Source of the DNA: Polaribacter septentrionalilitoris
GTDB lineage: Bacteria > Bacteroidota > Bacteroidia > Flavobacteriales > Flavobacteriaceae
DNA length: 64,000 nt
Direction of reading: 5' to 3'
Assembly (NCBI RefSeq): GCF_009832745.1
Contig: NZ_VRMJ01000008.1
Location: forward strand, 113,314 to 177,313
Part shown: one piece after another, positions 10,001 through 18,501 of the stretch
Layout: each line of letters opens with the position of its first letter
Position numbering within the stretch: the first letter of the stretch is position 1
Translations under genes and position numbers: made by a program
The notes under the pieces: model-generated
Told to the model about the DNA's origin: nothing
Seen by the model: the letters and a program-made list of their open reading frames with translations, nothing else
Databases searched by the model: none

Positions 10001-10325
10001 CACTTGTAAATGAAATATATTTACCATTTGGACTAAATCTAGGTTGAACTTCATACGCCAAACCAGAGCGTATAATTGTGGTTGTTCCACCCGAAATTGG
10101 CATTTTGTAAATGTCACCTAATAAATCAAAAACAATAGTTTTTCCATCAGGAGAAACATCTAAGTTCATCCAAGTTCCTTCAGCAGTATCTAAATTGAAA
10201 GAGTTGTAGAGCCAAGTTTCATGAGGGTTGTTTACATCCCATTTTTTTTGGGTATCAACTTTTTTTTGACCGCTAATTTGAAAAGAAATTGCAATGATTA
10301 ATAATAAGATTTTATTTTTATACAT
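7047..10325 (-). CDS. secreted TolB-like beta-propeller amidohydrolase
   Basis: This protein of 1092 residues starts with a hydrophobic signal sequence (about residues 1-20, ending ISGQ). Residues of about 40-620 form repeated WD40-like/PD40 blades, recognisable from recurrent SPDGK and SFSADG turns. From about residue 640 there is an amidohydrolase-superfamily domain with the metal-binding VDVHAHVG near 719 and a C-terminal KGKLADLIIMDKNP. Related propeller-amidohydrolases are exported; some amidohydrolase-superfamily prolidases cleave Xaa-Pro dipeptides. Given the neighbouring hydroxyproline genes, an imidodipeptidase role is a reasonable guess but only that. It faces away from the Hyp operon and ends in a cysteine-bearing tail (CSCHE). 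Confidence 0.85.
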   Translation of the reverse strand: MYKNKILLLIIAISFQISGQKKVDTQKKWDVNNPHETWLYNSFNLDTAEGTWMNLDVSPDGKTIVFDLLGDIYKMPISGGTTTIIRSGLAYEVQPRFSPNGKYISFTSDVEGGNNIWVMTADGKNAKSITKEKYRLLNNAVWTPDGKSLVARKHYTSQRSVGAGEMWQYPLSGTAGLRLTKRKNDQQDVNDPSISPDGKYLYYAEDMYPGGFFQYNKDPNKQIYVIKRYNFETGEIDQVTGGPGGAARPVVSKDGKLLAFVKRVRTKSVLYIHELETGKEYPIYEDLSKDQSEAWAVFGVYPHFAWMPNNKEIVFWSQGKINSINIDTKEVSNIPFQVNQQIKLAQTHRVKRKVFKTEFTSKMIKDVQTSPNGKTIVFTALGHVYKKNLPDGIITRVTTLLDFEAEPSFSADGNSILFVTWNDEELGAIYQINLDGTGLVKITKEKGIYRTPKFNNANTKIVYRKESGNGDQGYDFTKNTGIYIANTDGSLVKRISKTGEFPSFSSDDQRIFFQTGGSFFGGLTKKLKSVNLNGEDEKSHFSSKLANRLVPSHDNKWIAFIHLHKLYVAPFVMNGSEINLDQNTKSFKVESLSENAGINLHWATNNKEVFWTLGGDYFSKSIVNNTTDPFAKTNLGESNTPGIKINLKVKSDVPEGRIAFKNVRIITMEGDEVIEDGTIVINKNRIEQLGKRRKVSIPSDAKVYDLKGKTIMPGIVDVHAHVGAFRNGLSTQKHWQFYANLAFGVTTAHDPSVHTAAAFTLEELQKSGNIVGPRMFSTGFILYGAEGDFKAVVNNLDDARFAISRTKAFGAKSIKSYNQPRREQRQQIMQAAREQRVNVVPEGGSNFYANMSMIFDGHTGIEHNIPVNPVYKDVLSLWKNSKTGYTPTLIVNYGGMNGEFEWYQKMNVWENKTLLKYTPRYVIDTRSRHRTMVPEEEYKNGHVLTSETVTALAKEGVKVNLGAHGQLQGLGAHWELWMLQQGGLTNHEALKAATINGAEYIGAGDEIGSLKKGKLADLIIMDKNPLEDIKNSNSVIYTMVNGRLYDINTMNEIGNYDKTRSKFYFEQDGYNQGFPLNTKTNNFLTPRCSCHE

Positions 10326-10375
10326 ACGATTTATGTTGATAATTATTTTGGTTTTATAAATGTAAGAATTCTATT

Positions 10376-13300
10376 TTAGTTCTGTTTCATAAAGTCTTCC
10401 GTAAACACCTTTTCTAAGTAAAAAATAACATCTTTAACATTTTCTTTAGTAAAAGTGATAGGAGGTTTTATTTTAATGACGTTATGATCTGGACCATCAG
10501 AACTCATTAAAAACCCAAAATATTTCATTCTATTGATTAAATAGTCTGTTTTTTCAGCTAATGGATTAAGGTTTTCATCAACCAATTCAAAACCCAAAAA
10601 TAAACCTTGCCCTCTTATATCACCAATAATTGGAAATTTTTGAGCTAATTTTTTTAATTCAATCTTTAAAAAATCACCAACTATTAATGCATTTTTCTGA
10701 AGTTTTTCTCTTTTTACTTCTTGTAAAACTTGGGTTGCAATTGCGCAAGAAACTGGATTTCCACCAAATGTATTGAAGAATTCCATTCCGTTTGCAAATT
10801 TTTCAGCTACCTCTTTGGTGCAAGCAACAGCAGCAACAGGGTGTCCATTTCCTAAAGGTTTTCCAATGGTAACAATATCAGGGATTACATTGTGCAATTG
10901 AAATCCCCAAAAAGTCTTGCCCATTCTTCCGATTCCTGTTTGTACTTCATCAGAAATACACAAACCACCAGTTTTTCTAATCTTTTTATATGTTGCCTCT
11001 AAAAAGCCTTTTGGCAATTCTACTTGTCCGCCACAAGAAATAATGGGTTCAATAATAAAACCACCCACTTTTTTATTTTGTTGATGAATTTTATCAATTA
11101 AAAGTTGCACTTCTTCAACATAGTTATCAGCGGTGTTTTTACCCCTATATTTTCCTCTAAAGGCATTAGGTATCGGAAAAATATGGGTGTTTTCTGGTTT
11201 TCCTTTACCTCCTTTTCCATCAAATTTATAAGAAGAAATGGCGATAGTTGTGTTTGTATTACCATGATAACCGTGTTCAGATGCAATAATTTCATCAGAA
11301 TTTGTATTTGCCTTTACCATTCTAATTGCTAACTCATTGGCCTCACTACCTGAATTTACAAAATGTAAAACGGATAATTCTTCGGGTAAGGTTTCCAATA
11401 GTTCTTTAGCAAGTGTAGTAATATTTTTGTGTAAATAACGTGAATTGGTGTTTAATAAAGCCATTTGTTGTTGACCAGCCTTAACCACATTAAAATTTTC
11501 ATGACCCACATGCGCAACATTATTTACAGTATCTAAATATTTTTGACCAAAATTATCTATTACATATTGATTGGATCCCTTTACGATATGTAAGGGGTGC
11601 TGATATTGTAGACTTAGACTTTTCCCTAAATGTCTTTTTCTATCCTCTAAAATATTTTGAGAAACATCAATTAAATTTTCTGTAAAACCGTCTAATTTGA
11701 ATAGTAAATTAGGATCAGGACAAATACTTTTCCATACTTCAATTTGATGAAAATACCCAACACCAGGAAAATCATTTTTATAATCTAATAAAGACAACAT
11801 TACTTGAAAATGCAGGTGAGGAGCCCAATTTCCATTTTCAGGATAGTTGGCCAATACAGCCACTTGTTCACCTTTTTTTATGATGTCACCAACAGCATGA
11901 TGCTGAACGCTTTCTATGGTATTGTGTCCGTATAAAGTGTAAAATGTCAGTTCTTTTAGTTGATGTTTTAATACGATTAATCCTCCATATTCTTTATCGC
12001 CTTCATCGTTCACCGCAATAACTACTTCACCATCAAATAAAGCATGAGCAGGTGTACAGGTTGGTAACCAAAAATCTATTCCTAAATGGATGCTTCTGCT
12101 TTGTCTGCCATAATTTCCAATAGTGTCATATTCTGATGAGGTATATAAAGAACGAGGTTCTAAATAACCCCCAGTAAGTATTTTATTTGGAACTTCTTTT
12201 TGAAGTTGATCAATTTTAAATTGAAACAAATCTAGATTGTTAAATTCTTCTTGATGACCTGCAAACGTACTAGATACACTTAAATCTAAATGATGAATTT
12301 GATTTCTTTGTATTGTTGGAAACAAATCTACCAATGAGAAATTATGTTTTTTTGCCCAATTTTCAAATTTTTGTTGATTTGGATGTGCAGTATAGCCGCA
12401 AGCATTTCTAAAACTATAGTGCGCAAAATCTTTAGAAACTGTTTTCCATTTTTGTAACAAATTCCAAGCAGGTTTTTCACTAATTGTTAAGTACTCATTT
12501 TCTGGATTTTCTTTTTTGTTGATGGCAGATTTTGTAACTGAAATAACCAAACGAATTCCAATTAAAGTATATAAAAATTCAAGTTCTTTTTCTTGTAAAA
12601 GAAAAGAAGAGTTATAACCTCTTAGAATAGGTAAACAGATTTCTAACGGGTCTTCTGTATCTAAAATTGCATAAGCACAAGCAATCGCTATATCATTAAT
12701 AATTTGTGTTTTTATGGCATCTCCAAAATCAATGATACTTGTTACTTTTGGATCTAATAAATCATAAGAAACAATAGTGTTATAATCATTGGCATCATTG
12801 TGTACAACACTTTTTCTAAGCAAATCAAAATTATTTTTATTGCGTTCAAAATCATCTAAAAAGTAGTTGACAATTGCTTTTTCTTCAGGATTAAATAAAT
12901 GCAAATAATCTTTAACCCACAAGCATTGTGCAATATCCCAAACAAAGGTTCTAGTCGCTTTTGGATGCTCAAAATCTTGCAATAAATTTGTGATTTTACC
13001 CACAGTTTCACCTAAACTAAATTGTAAATTCTTTAATTTAGGATTTACGGTATTCCAAATTCTACCTTCTATAAAGTCTAATAATCGCACTTTATAAGTA
13101 CTTTTATCCTTAGATGAAACCTCAGAAATCACCTTTCCATTTTTATCTAAAATTACTTTCGGTAACAGTATCTCTGAATTTTTGTGTTCAAGATGCTGTA
13201 ATATTTTAGTTTGAAAATCGAGTTCTAATATTTCAACGTCCTTTGGAGCTATTTTTAAAATTAAGCTAGGAGAATCATCAACAGTTATCTTAAAATTTGC

Positions 13301-13405
13301 ATCAATTTCTCCTGGTAATTTTGAGGCAGTTCCATTGATGTTATACAAAGTAAACAAGATGTTTTCTGCATCCTGAATAGTAAGTGTTTCAAAGGTAAAA
13401 TTCAT
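10376..13405 (-). CDS. three-domain APH kinase / M23 peptidase / class III PLP aminotransferase-fold protein
   Basis: This 1009-residue protein joins three domains. Residues of about 1-340 are an aminoglycoside-phosphotransferase-type kinase with the catalytic HNDANDYN (about 201) and IDFGD. Residues of about 415-570 are an M23 metallopeptidase fold with both zinc motifs, HLGID (about 440) and HLHF (about 530). The remainder is a class III PLP enzyme with DEVQTGIGR and the PLP lysine in TIGKPLG (about 848). In animals the related kinase phosphorylates 5-hydroxylysine and the related PLP enzymes are phospho-lyases acting on phosphohydroxylysine or phosphoethanolamine. The fusion could therefore carry out both steps, which would fit the adjacent hydroxyproline genes. 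No signal peptide is visible, so a cytoplasmic M23 domain is odd and may only bind ligand. Confidence 0.87.
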   Translation of the reverse strand: MNFTFETLTIQDAENILFTLYNINGTASKLPGEIDANFKITVDDSPSLILKIAPKDVEILELDFQTKILQHLEHKNSEILLPKVILDKNGKVISEVSSKDKSTYKVRLLDFIEGRIWNTVNPKLKNLQFSLGETVGKITNLLQDFEHPKATRTFVWDIAQCLWVKDYLHLFNPEEKAIVNYFLDDFERNKNNFDLLRKSVVHNDANDYNTIVSYDLLDPKVTSIIDFGDAIKTQIINDIAIACAYAILDTEDPLEICLPILRGYNSSFLLQEKELEFLYTLIGIRLVISVTKSAINKKENPENEYLTISEKPAWNLLQKWKTVSKDFAHYSFRNACGYTAHPNQQKFENWAKKHNFSLVDLFPTIQRNQIHHLDLSVSSTFAGHQEEFNNLDLFQFKIDQLQKEVPNKILTGGYLEPRSLYTSSEYDTIGNYGRQSRSIHLGIDFWLPTCTPAHALFDGEVVIAVNDEGDKEYGGLIVLKHQLKELTFYTLYGHNTIESVQHHAVGDIIKKGEQVAVLANYPENGNWAPHLHFQVMLSLLDYKNDFPGVGYFHQIEVWKSICPDPNLLFKLDGFTENLIDVSQNILEDRKRHLGKSLSLQYQHPLHIVKGSNQYVIDNFGQKYLDTVNNVAHVGHENFNVVKAGQQQMALLNTNSRYLHKNITTLAKELLETLPEELSVLHFVNSGSEANELAIRMVKANTNSDEIIASEHGYHGNTNTTIAISSYKFDGKGGKGKPENTHIFPIPNAFRGKYRGKNTADNYVEEVQLLIDKIHQQNKKVGGFIIEPIISCGGQVELPKGFLEATYKKIRKTGGLCISDEVQTGIGRMGKTFWGFQLHNVIPDIVTIGKPLGNGHPVAAVACTKEVAEKFANGMEFFNTFGGNPVSCAIATQVLQEVKREKLQKNALIVGDFLKIELKKLAQKFPIIGDIRGQGLFLGFELVDENLNPLAEKTDYLINRMKYFGFLMSSDGPDHNVIKIKPPITFTKENVKDVIFYLEKVFTEDFMKQN

Positions 13406-13460
13406 GAACTAAAAATAAGATAAAGTTTAGAAACAAACTCACTCGAATTTTTATTATTTG

Positions 13461-13468
13461 TAGCTTTG
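13461..13468 (+). promoter_or_regulatory. Bacteroidetes -7 promoter element before ade
   Basis: TAGCTTTG matches the TAnnTTTG consensus exactly. Transcription would begin about 6-8 bases later, inside or after the GTG codon, so the mRNA would have almost no leader and the ATG at 13483 would be the natural start. No clear -33 TTTG is visible. Confidence 0.45.
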
Positions 13469-15102
13469 TGAAAAAGCAAATTATGGTTGTTAAAGGTAAT
13501 ATTGTAGATATTTTGAATCGTAAGATTTTTAAAGGTGAAGTTGTGGTTGAAAATGACAGAATTACAGATATACGAAATTCAAATCACCAAATAGAAAACT
13601 ATATTATTCCTGGTTTTATAGATGCACATATTCACATTGAAAGCTCTATGTTGGTACCAAGTGAATTTGCAAAAATTGCTGTAACTCACGGAACTGTAGC
13701 TACTGTCTCTGATCCGCATGAAATTGCAAATGTTTTAGGAGTAAAAGGTGTTGAATTTATGATTGAAAATGGAAAGAAAGTTCCGTTAAAATTCAATTTT
13801 GGAGCACCAAGTTGTGTGCCTGCGACTTCTTTTGAAAGTGCTGGAGCTATTATTAACGCTGATGATATTAAATTGATGTTAGAAAATCCTGATATCAAAT
13901 ATTTAGCTGAAATGATGAATTATCCTGGTGTTTTGTTTGATGATGCAGAAGTATTTGCTAAAATAGAGCATGCTAAAAACTTAGGAAAACCAATTGATGG
14001 TCATGCTCCAGGTTTGAGAGGTGAAGATGTCTCTAAGTATATTGCTGCTGGAATCTCTACAGATCACGAATGTTTTTCTTATGATGAAGCTTTAGAAAAG
14101 TTGCAAAAGGGAATGAAGGTGATTATACGTGAAGGAAGTGCAGCAAAAAACTTTGAAGCTTTAATTGATTTACTTCCTGAATACTTTGAAAACATGATGT
14201 TTTGTTCTGATGACAAACATCCTGATGATTTGTTGTTGGGGCATATCAATGAACTGTGTGCAGGAGCAGTTGCTAAAGGTGTTGATGTTTTTAAAGTTCT
14301 ACAAGCTGCTTGTGTAAATCCTGTAAAGCATTATGATTTAGAGGTTGGACTATTACAAAAAGGTGATTTTGCAGATTTTATTGTGGTAGATAATTTAACC
14401 AATTTTAATGTTTTAGAAACCTATATTAATGGTGAGTTAGTTGCTAAAAATGGAACTAGTTTTGTTAAAAATGTAGATTTCGAAATTTTAAACAATTTTA
14501 ATACGAATAAAAAGAAAGTAGAAGATTTTAAGTTTGAATCATCATCTAAAAAAATTAGAGTGATTGAGGCTTTAGATGGCGAATTAGTTACAAATCAAAT
14601 AGAATCAGCATCTTTAATTGAAGATAGAAACTTAGTTTCGAATACTAAAACTGATGTTTTAAAAATGACAGTTGTAAATCGATATAAAAATGACAAACCT
14701 GCAATTGCATTCATCAAAAACTTCGGGTTAAAAGAAGGTGCAATTGCGAGTTCTGTGGGTCATGATTCTCATAATATTATTGCAGTTGGTGTTTCTGATG
14801 AAATGATTTGTAAGGCTGTTAATTTAATTATCAAAAATAGAGGAGGAGTTTGTGCTGTAAATTCTAAACAAGAAAAAATTGTTTCTTTACCTGTAGGAGG
14901 AATTATGTCTGATAAATCTGCAAAAGAAACTGGAAAGTCTTATGCAGTATTAGATAAAATGGCAAAAGAAATGGGCAGTAAATTAAAAGCTCCTTATATG
15001 AGTTTGTCTTTTATGGCCTTGTTGGTTATACCTTCTTTAAAATTATCTGATAAAGGTTTGTTTGATGGAAACTCATTTCAATTTACTTCTTTAGAGATGT
15101 AA
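13468..15102 (+). CDS. ade: adenine deaminase
   Basis: This 544-residue amidohydrolase converts adenine to hypoxanthine and ammonia in purine salvage. The metal-binding [15 protein letters not shown] near residue 50, [10 protein letters not shown] and the C-terminal domain ([23 protein letters not shown]) are typical of Ade. The start used is GTG at 13468. An ATG at 13483 is the alternative, and it fits better with a -7 box, TAGCTTTG, that ends at 13468. The gene is divergent from the three-domain protein, with 62 bp between them, and ends before a bidirectional terminator. Confidence 0.93.
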   Translation: MKKQIMVVKGNIVDILNRKIFKGEVVVENDRITDIRNSNHQIENYIIPGFIDAHIHIESSMLVPSEFAKIAVTHGTVATVSDPHEIANVLGVKGVEFMIENGKKVPLKFNFGAPSCVPATSFESAGAIINADDIKLMLENPDIKYLAEMMNYPGVLFDDAEVFAKIEHAKNLGKPIDGHAPGLRGEDVSKYIAAGISTDHECFSYDEALEKLQKGMKVIIREGSAAKNFEALIDLLPEYFENMMFCSDDKHPDDLLLGHINELCAGAVAKGVDVFKVLQAACVNPVKHYDLEVGLLQKGDFADFIVVDNLTNFNVLETYINGELVAKNGTSFVKNVDFEILNNFNTNKKKVEDFKFESSSKKIRVIEALDGELVTNQIESASLIEDRNLVSNTKTDVLKMTVVNRYKNDKPAIAFIKNFGLKEGAIASSVGHDSHNIIAVGVSDEMICKAVNLIIKNRGGVCAVNSKQEKIVSLPVGGIMSDKSAKETGKSYAVLDKMAKEMGSKLKAPYMSLSFMALLVIPSLKLSDKGLFDGNSFQFTSLEM

Positions 15103-15135
15103 AAGTTTAAAATAAAAATAGTTATAAACTAAAAA

Positions 15136-15160
15136 AACTCCCGAAATAATTTCGAGAGTT
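15136..15160. terminator. bidirectional terminator between ade and rpoD
   Basis: The arms AACTCCCGAAA and TTTCGAGAGTT pair with one internal mismatch. There is a T-rich tract on the right and an A tract on the left, so the hairpin can end transcription from both converging genes. Confidence 0.8.
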
Positions 15161-15206
15161 CTATTTTTTTAATTTTCAGTAAGATACCAAAAACAACCTG
15201 AGATTG

Positions 15207-16070
15207 CTATCCTAAGTAAGTCATTAAAATTTTACTTCTAGAAGTATGTTTTAATCTACGAATTGCTTTTTCTTTAATTTGACGAACACGTTCACGAGTT
15301 AAATCGAAAGTTTCACCAATTTCTTCTAAAGTCATCGGTTGGTGTTCTCCTAAACCAAAATATAGTTTTACAACATCAGCTTCTCTAGGAGTCAATGTTT
15401 CTAGAGCTCTATTAATTTCAATTCTTAATGATTCGTGTAATAAAGTTCTATCAGGATTTGGAGATTCTCCAGAGTTTAAAACATCATATAAATTAGAATC
15501 TTCCCCTTCTATTAAAGGCGCATCCATAGATACGTGACGTCCAGAATTTTTCATAGATTCTTTTACGTCATTTACAGTCATATCTAATTTCTTTGCAATC
15601 TCTTCTGCACTTGGTGGACGCTCATTTTCTTGTTCTAAGAATGCGTACATTTTGTTAATTTTATTGATAGAACCAATTTTATTTAACGGTAAACGCACAA
15701 TACGAGATTGTTCTGCTAAAGCTTGTAAGATAGATTGACGAATCCACCATACAGCATAAGATATAAATTTAAAACCTCTAGTTTCATCAAAACGTTTTGC
15801 TGCTTTGATCAATCCTAAGTTTCCTTCATTAATTAAATCTGGTAATGTTAATCCTTGGTTTTGGTATTGCTTTGCAACAGATACTACAAAACGTAAATTG
15901 GCTTTCGTTAATTTTTCTAATGCTCTTTGATCACCTGCTTTTATAAGCTGTGCTAATTCTACTTCTTCATCAGCTGTAATTAAGTCTACTTTTCCAATTT
16001 CTTGTAAGTACTTGTCTAACGATGCAGTCTCCCTGTTAGTAACCTGCTTTGTAATTTTAAGTTGTCTCAT
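15207..16070 (-). CDS. rpoD: primary RNA polymerase sigma factor RpoD/SigA
   Basis: This 287-residue sigma-70 factor is the short housekeeping form typical of Bacteroidetes, which lacks the long N-terminal region 1.1. Region 1.2 ([14 protein letters not shown]), region 2 ([39 protein letters not shown]), region 3 and region 4 ([33 protein letters not shown]) follow in order. It directs recognition of the TAnnTTTG/TTTG promoters seen in this window. The gene is transcribed alone and shares a terminator with ade. Confidence 0.97.
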   Translation of the reverse strand: MRQLKITKQVTNRETASLDKYLQEIGKVDLITADEEVELAQLIKAGDQRALEKLTKANLRFVVSVAKQYQNQGLTLPDLINEGNLGLIKAAKRFDETRGFKFISYAVWWIRQSILQALAEQSRIVRLPLNKIGSINKINKMYAFLEQENERPPSAEEIAKKLDMTVNDVKESMKNSGRHVSMDAPLIEGEDSNLYDVLNSGESPNPDRTLLHESLRIEINRALETLTPREADVVKLYFGLGEHQPMTLEEIGETFDLTRERVRQIKEKAIRRLKHTSRSKILMTYLG

Positions 16071-16270
16071 CTAATTCTTTGTGACTTTTAAAGGATTAAT
16101 GTAATTGCTACATTTAATTATACGTTAGATTTTGAGTTAATGTTACAAAAAGATTAATTTTTTTTTCAAAGAACTTTATTTACCATTCAACGATTTAAGT
16201 GTACTACTAAACTTTTTTTTAAAAATAAGAGTGACATAATTGTTTTCTTCGTGTCATAAAAATAACAGAA

Positions 16271-16840
16271 TTGAAAACATTAGTATTAAAAAGACTTTCA
16301 GACGAAGAATTGGTATTTAAAATAGCAGCAACAAATAATTCAGATTTGTTTGCAGAATTATATGACAGGTTCTCTAATGTGGTTTTTAATAAATGTTATG
16401 GTTTTTCTAAAAGTAGAGAAGAAGCAGAAGATTTAACACATGATGTTTTTGTTCGGTTATTTGTGAAGTTAAGAACCTTTAAAGGCAATTCTAAGTTTTC
16501 TACATGGTTATATTCTTTTACCTACAATTTCTGTGTAAATTATGTTCAAAGGAATAATTATAAGAAAAAAGAGAAAGTCACGGTTGTTACAGATCAAATA
16601 AAAGAAAATGATGCTTTTGATGAAGTTAACGATGCAAGTTTGTTTGAATTAAAATCAGAAAAACTAGCAAAAGTTTTAACATTAATTGATCCAGCAGAAA
16701 AAATGATTTTATTAATGAAATATCAAGACGATATGAGCATTAAAGAAATTATGGAAGTCTTAAAAGTTGGTGAAAGTGCTGTTAAAATGAGAGTTAAAAG
16801 AGCAAAAGCAAAAGTTGTAAAACTATATGATGAGCTGTAA
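16271..16840 (+). CDS. ECF-type RNA polymerase sigma factor
   Basis: This 189-residue protein carries sigma-70 regions 2 and 4: ELYDRFSNVVFNKCYGFSKSREEAEDLTHDVFVRLF and SKFSTWLYSFTYNFCVNYV in region 2, then LLMKYQDDMSIKEIMEVLKVGESAVKMRVKRAK in region 4. The start is TTG at 16271; no upstream ATG fits. The usual anti-sigma gene is absent; instead a 60-codon gene follows after 5 bp. An inverted TGACA/TGTCA pair about 20 bp apart precedes the gene and could be a control site. Which genes it controls is unknown. Confidence 0.88.
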   Translation: MKTLVLKRLSDEELVFKIAATNNSDLFAELYDRFSNVVFNKCYGFSKSREEAEDLTHDVFVRLFVKLRTFKGNSKFSTWLYSFTYNFCVNYVQRNNYKKKEKVTVVTDQIKENDAFDEVNDASLFELKSEKLAKVLTLIDPAEKMILLMKYQDDMSIKEIMEVLKVGESAVKMRVKRAKAKVVKLYDEL

Positions 16841-16845
16841 TAATT

Positions 16846-17028
16846 ATGAAAAATCCTTTCAAGGAAATCCTCACCAAAAAAGAGGTGTCTAAGAATCTTA
16901 AAAGTAGGGTTCTAGATGATGTTGGTATGATAAATTTAACATACCATTTTGCTGATTTATTTTTAATGAAAGTTCCAGGTACTATTTCCGACATTTATAT
17001 TGGAGTAGAAATATCAGAAAAAAAATAA
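16846..17028 (+). CDS. small hypothetical protein paired with the ECF sigma factor
   Basis: This 60-residue protein begins 5 bp after the sigma gene stop with an ATG, so it is almost certainly co-transcribed. It has a basic N-terminal helix (MKNPFKEILTKKEVSKNLKSRVLDDVGMIN) and a hydrophobic middle (LTYHFADLFLMKVPG), too short for a confident membrane span. Similar short proteins follow sigma factors in other Flavobacteriaceae as I remember them. It might modulate the sigma factor, but no domain shows this. Confidence 0.72.
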   Translation: MKNPFKEILTKKEVSKNLKSRVLDDVGMINLTYHFADLFLMKVPGTISDIYIGVEISEKK

Positions 17029-17046
17029 GTTTAAATATAAAAAGTT

Positions 17047-17090
17047 GATAGAGAGTTGGGGGACTATCTATCTATTGTGATTTTTCACAA
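17047..17090 (+). other. two consecutive RNA hairpins before the sigma-operon terminator
   Basis: The first hairpin (17047-17072) has arms GATAGAGAGT and ACTATCTATC with one mismatch and a G-rich loop, TGGGGG. The second (17075-17090) has arms TTGTGA and TCACAA around TTTT. They stand directly before the terminator of the sigma operon and contain no gene that I recognise. Confidence 0.55.
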
Positions 17091-17094
17091 AAAG

Positions 17095-17120
17095 AAAGAG
17101 ATCGCATTTGCGATCTCTTT
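17095..17120. terminator. terminator between sigma operon and deoxynucleoside kinase gene
   Basis: A perfect 12-bp stem, AAAGAGATCGCA and TGCGATCTCTTT, with a 2-base centre. It lies between two converging transcription units and probably serves both. Confidence 0.85.
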
Positions 17121-17142
17121 TGATGTTTGTGTAATTTTTAGG

Positions 17143-17757
17143 TTAAAACAAACCATTTATTTGCGAATCTATTCTATCTATAATATATCCTAAATCTTCT
17201 TGATTATCAACAAAATCAATATTATCTACGTTTATGACTAATAGTTTTCCTTTAGTGTATTTAGAGATCCAAGCTTCATAACGTTCATTCAATCTGCTTA
17301 AATAGTCAATACTAATTGAGTTTTCATATTCTCTACCTCGTTTATGAATTTGACCTACCAATGTAGAAATGTCTGCACGTAAGTAAATTAATAAATCTGG
17401 AGGAGAAACTAAGTTTTCCATCAATTCAAACAAAGAAGAATAATTGCTGTAATCTCTGTTGGTCATCAAACCCATTGCATGCAAGTTGGGTGCAAAAATA
17501 TGGGCGTCTTCATAGATTGTTCTGTCTTGAATAATATTTTTACCACTTTCTCTGAGTTCTAAAATTTGACGAAAACGACTATTTAAAAAATATACTTGTA
17601 AATTAAATGACCAACGTTCCATTTCTGCATAAAAATCATCCAAATACGGATTCTCATCAACAGACTCAAAATGTGGTTTCCATTTGTAATGTTTGGCTAA
17701 AAGTTTGGTTAGTGTAGTTTTACCAGCACCAATGTTTCCTGCAATTGCAACGTGCAT
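17143..17757 (-). CDS. deoxynucleoside kinase
   Basis: This 204-residue kinase has a P-loop at its N-terminus (GNIGAGKTT, residues 7-15), the ENPYLDDFY and MERWSFNLQVYFLNSRF stretches, QDRTIYEDAHIFA and the lid-like RGREYENSI typical of the deoxyadenosine/deoxyguanosine kinase family. It phosphorylates deoxynucleosides in salvage of DNA precursors. Purine or pyrimidine preference cannot be read from the sequence alone. It ends 66 bp before the two-component genes on the same strand. Confidence 0.9.
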   Translation of the reverse strand: MHVAIAGNIGAGKTTLTKLLAKHYKWKPHFESVDENPYLDDFYAEMERWSFNLQVYFLNSRFRQILELRESGKNIIQDRTIYEDAHIFAPNLHAMGLMTNRDYSNYSSLFELMENLVSPPDLLIYLRADISTLVGQIHKRGREYENSISIDYLSRLNERYEAWISKYTKGKLLVINVDNIDFVDNQEDLGYIIDRIDSQINGLF

Positions 17758-17823
17758 ATTTTTATTTTAAATAGGATGAAAAGGAATGCTAAAGGTAATA
17801 AAAAAACTAAAAACTTAGGTGCG

Positions 17824-18501
17824 TTAGCAAATCAATTTATATCCATAACCACGAATGTTTATAATTTGTATGTCTGTGTCTTTTTTTAATTTTTTTCTAA
17901 GTTTGCTAATAAACACATCCATACTTCTAGCATTAAAAAAATCATCATTTCCCCAAAGTTTATTTAGAATAAAACTTCTATCTAAAATCTGATTTTTCTT
18001 TTCGTGTAAATAAAATAACAATTCAGATTCTCTATGTGTTAACTGAATTGTATCTGAAGAATACTGCAAAGTTTGCTTAGTTTTATTAAAAATGTAAGTT
18101 CCTATTTTTATAGTTTCTAAGTTGGGTTTTAGTTCAATTCGAGATAATAAAGCCTTAATTCTTACAATAAGTTCTTCCATAGAAAAAGGCTTTTTTAAAT
18201 AATCATTTCCACCATGGTTAAAGCCTGCAATAACATCTTCTGTTTGAGATTTTGCTGTAAGAAAAATTATAGGAATTATTTTGTTGTTTTCTCTAATTTC
18301 TTTCGCTAAGGTAAAGCCATCTTTTAGAGGCATCATTACATCCAACACTAATATGTCTGGTTTTTCTAATTTGTAAAAATGTAAAGCTTCATCTCCGTTT
18401 TTTGCATGAAATACAATAAAATCTCGAGACTCCAGACTCTCTTTAACAATCATTCCTAAACTTTCCTCGTCTTCGGCTAAAAGTACTTTTACTTTACTCA
18501 T
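17824..18501 (-). CDS. OmpR-family response regulator
   Basis: This 225-residue protein has an N-terminal receiver domain with the acidic pair E10/D11, phospho-acceptor D54 (VLDVMMP) and the conserved lysine in LKKPF. The C-terminal half is a winged-helix DNA-binding domain (LTHRESELLFYL, LNKLWGNDDFFNARSMDVFISKLRKKL, NIRGYGYKL). It overlaps the sensor kinase gene by 8 bp and is translated after it. Family members bind direct repeats spaced by 10-11 bp. The GTTAAC and GTTAAA arrays at 20128 and 21433 are therefore its probable targets; this is an inference. Confidence 0.94.
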   Translation of the reverse strand: MSKVKVLLAEDEESLGMIVKESLESRDFIVFHAKNGDEALHFYKLEKPDILVLDVMMPLKDGFTLAKEIRENNKIIPIIFLTAKSQTEDVIAGFNHGGNDYLKKPFSMEELIVRIKALLSRIELKPNLETIKIGTYIFNKTKQTLQYSSDTIQLTHRESELLFYLHEKKNQILDRSFILNKLWGNDDFFNARSMDVFISKLRKKLKKDTDIQIINIRGYGYKLIC

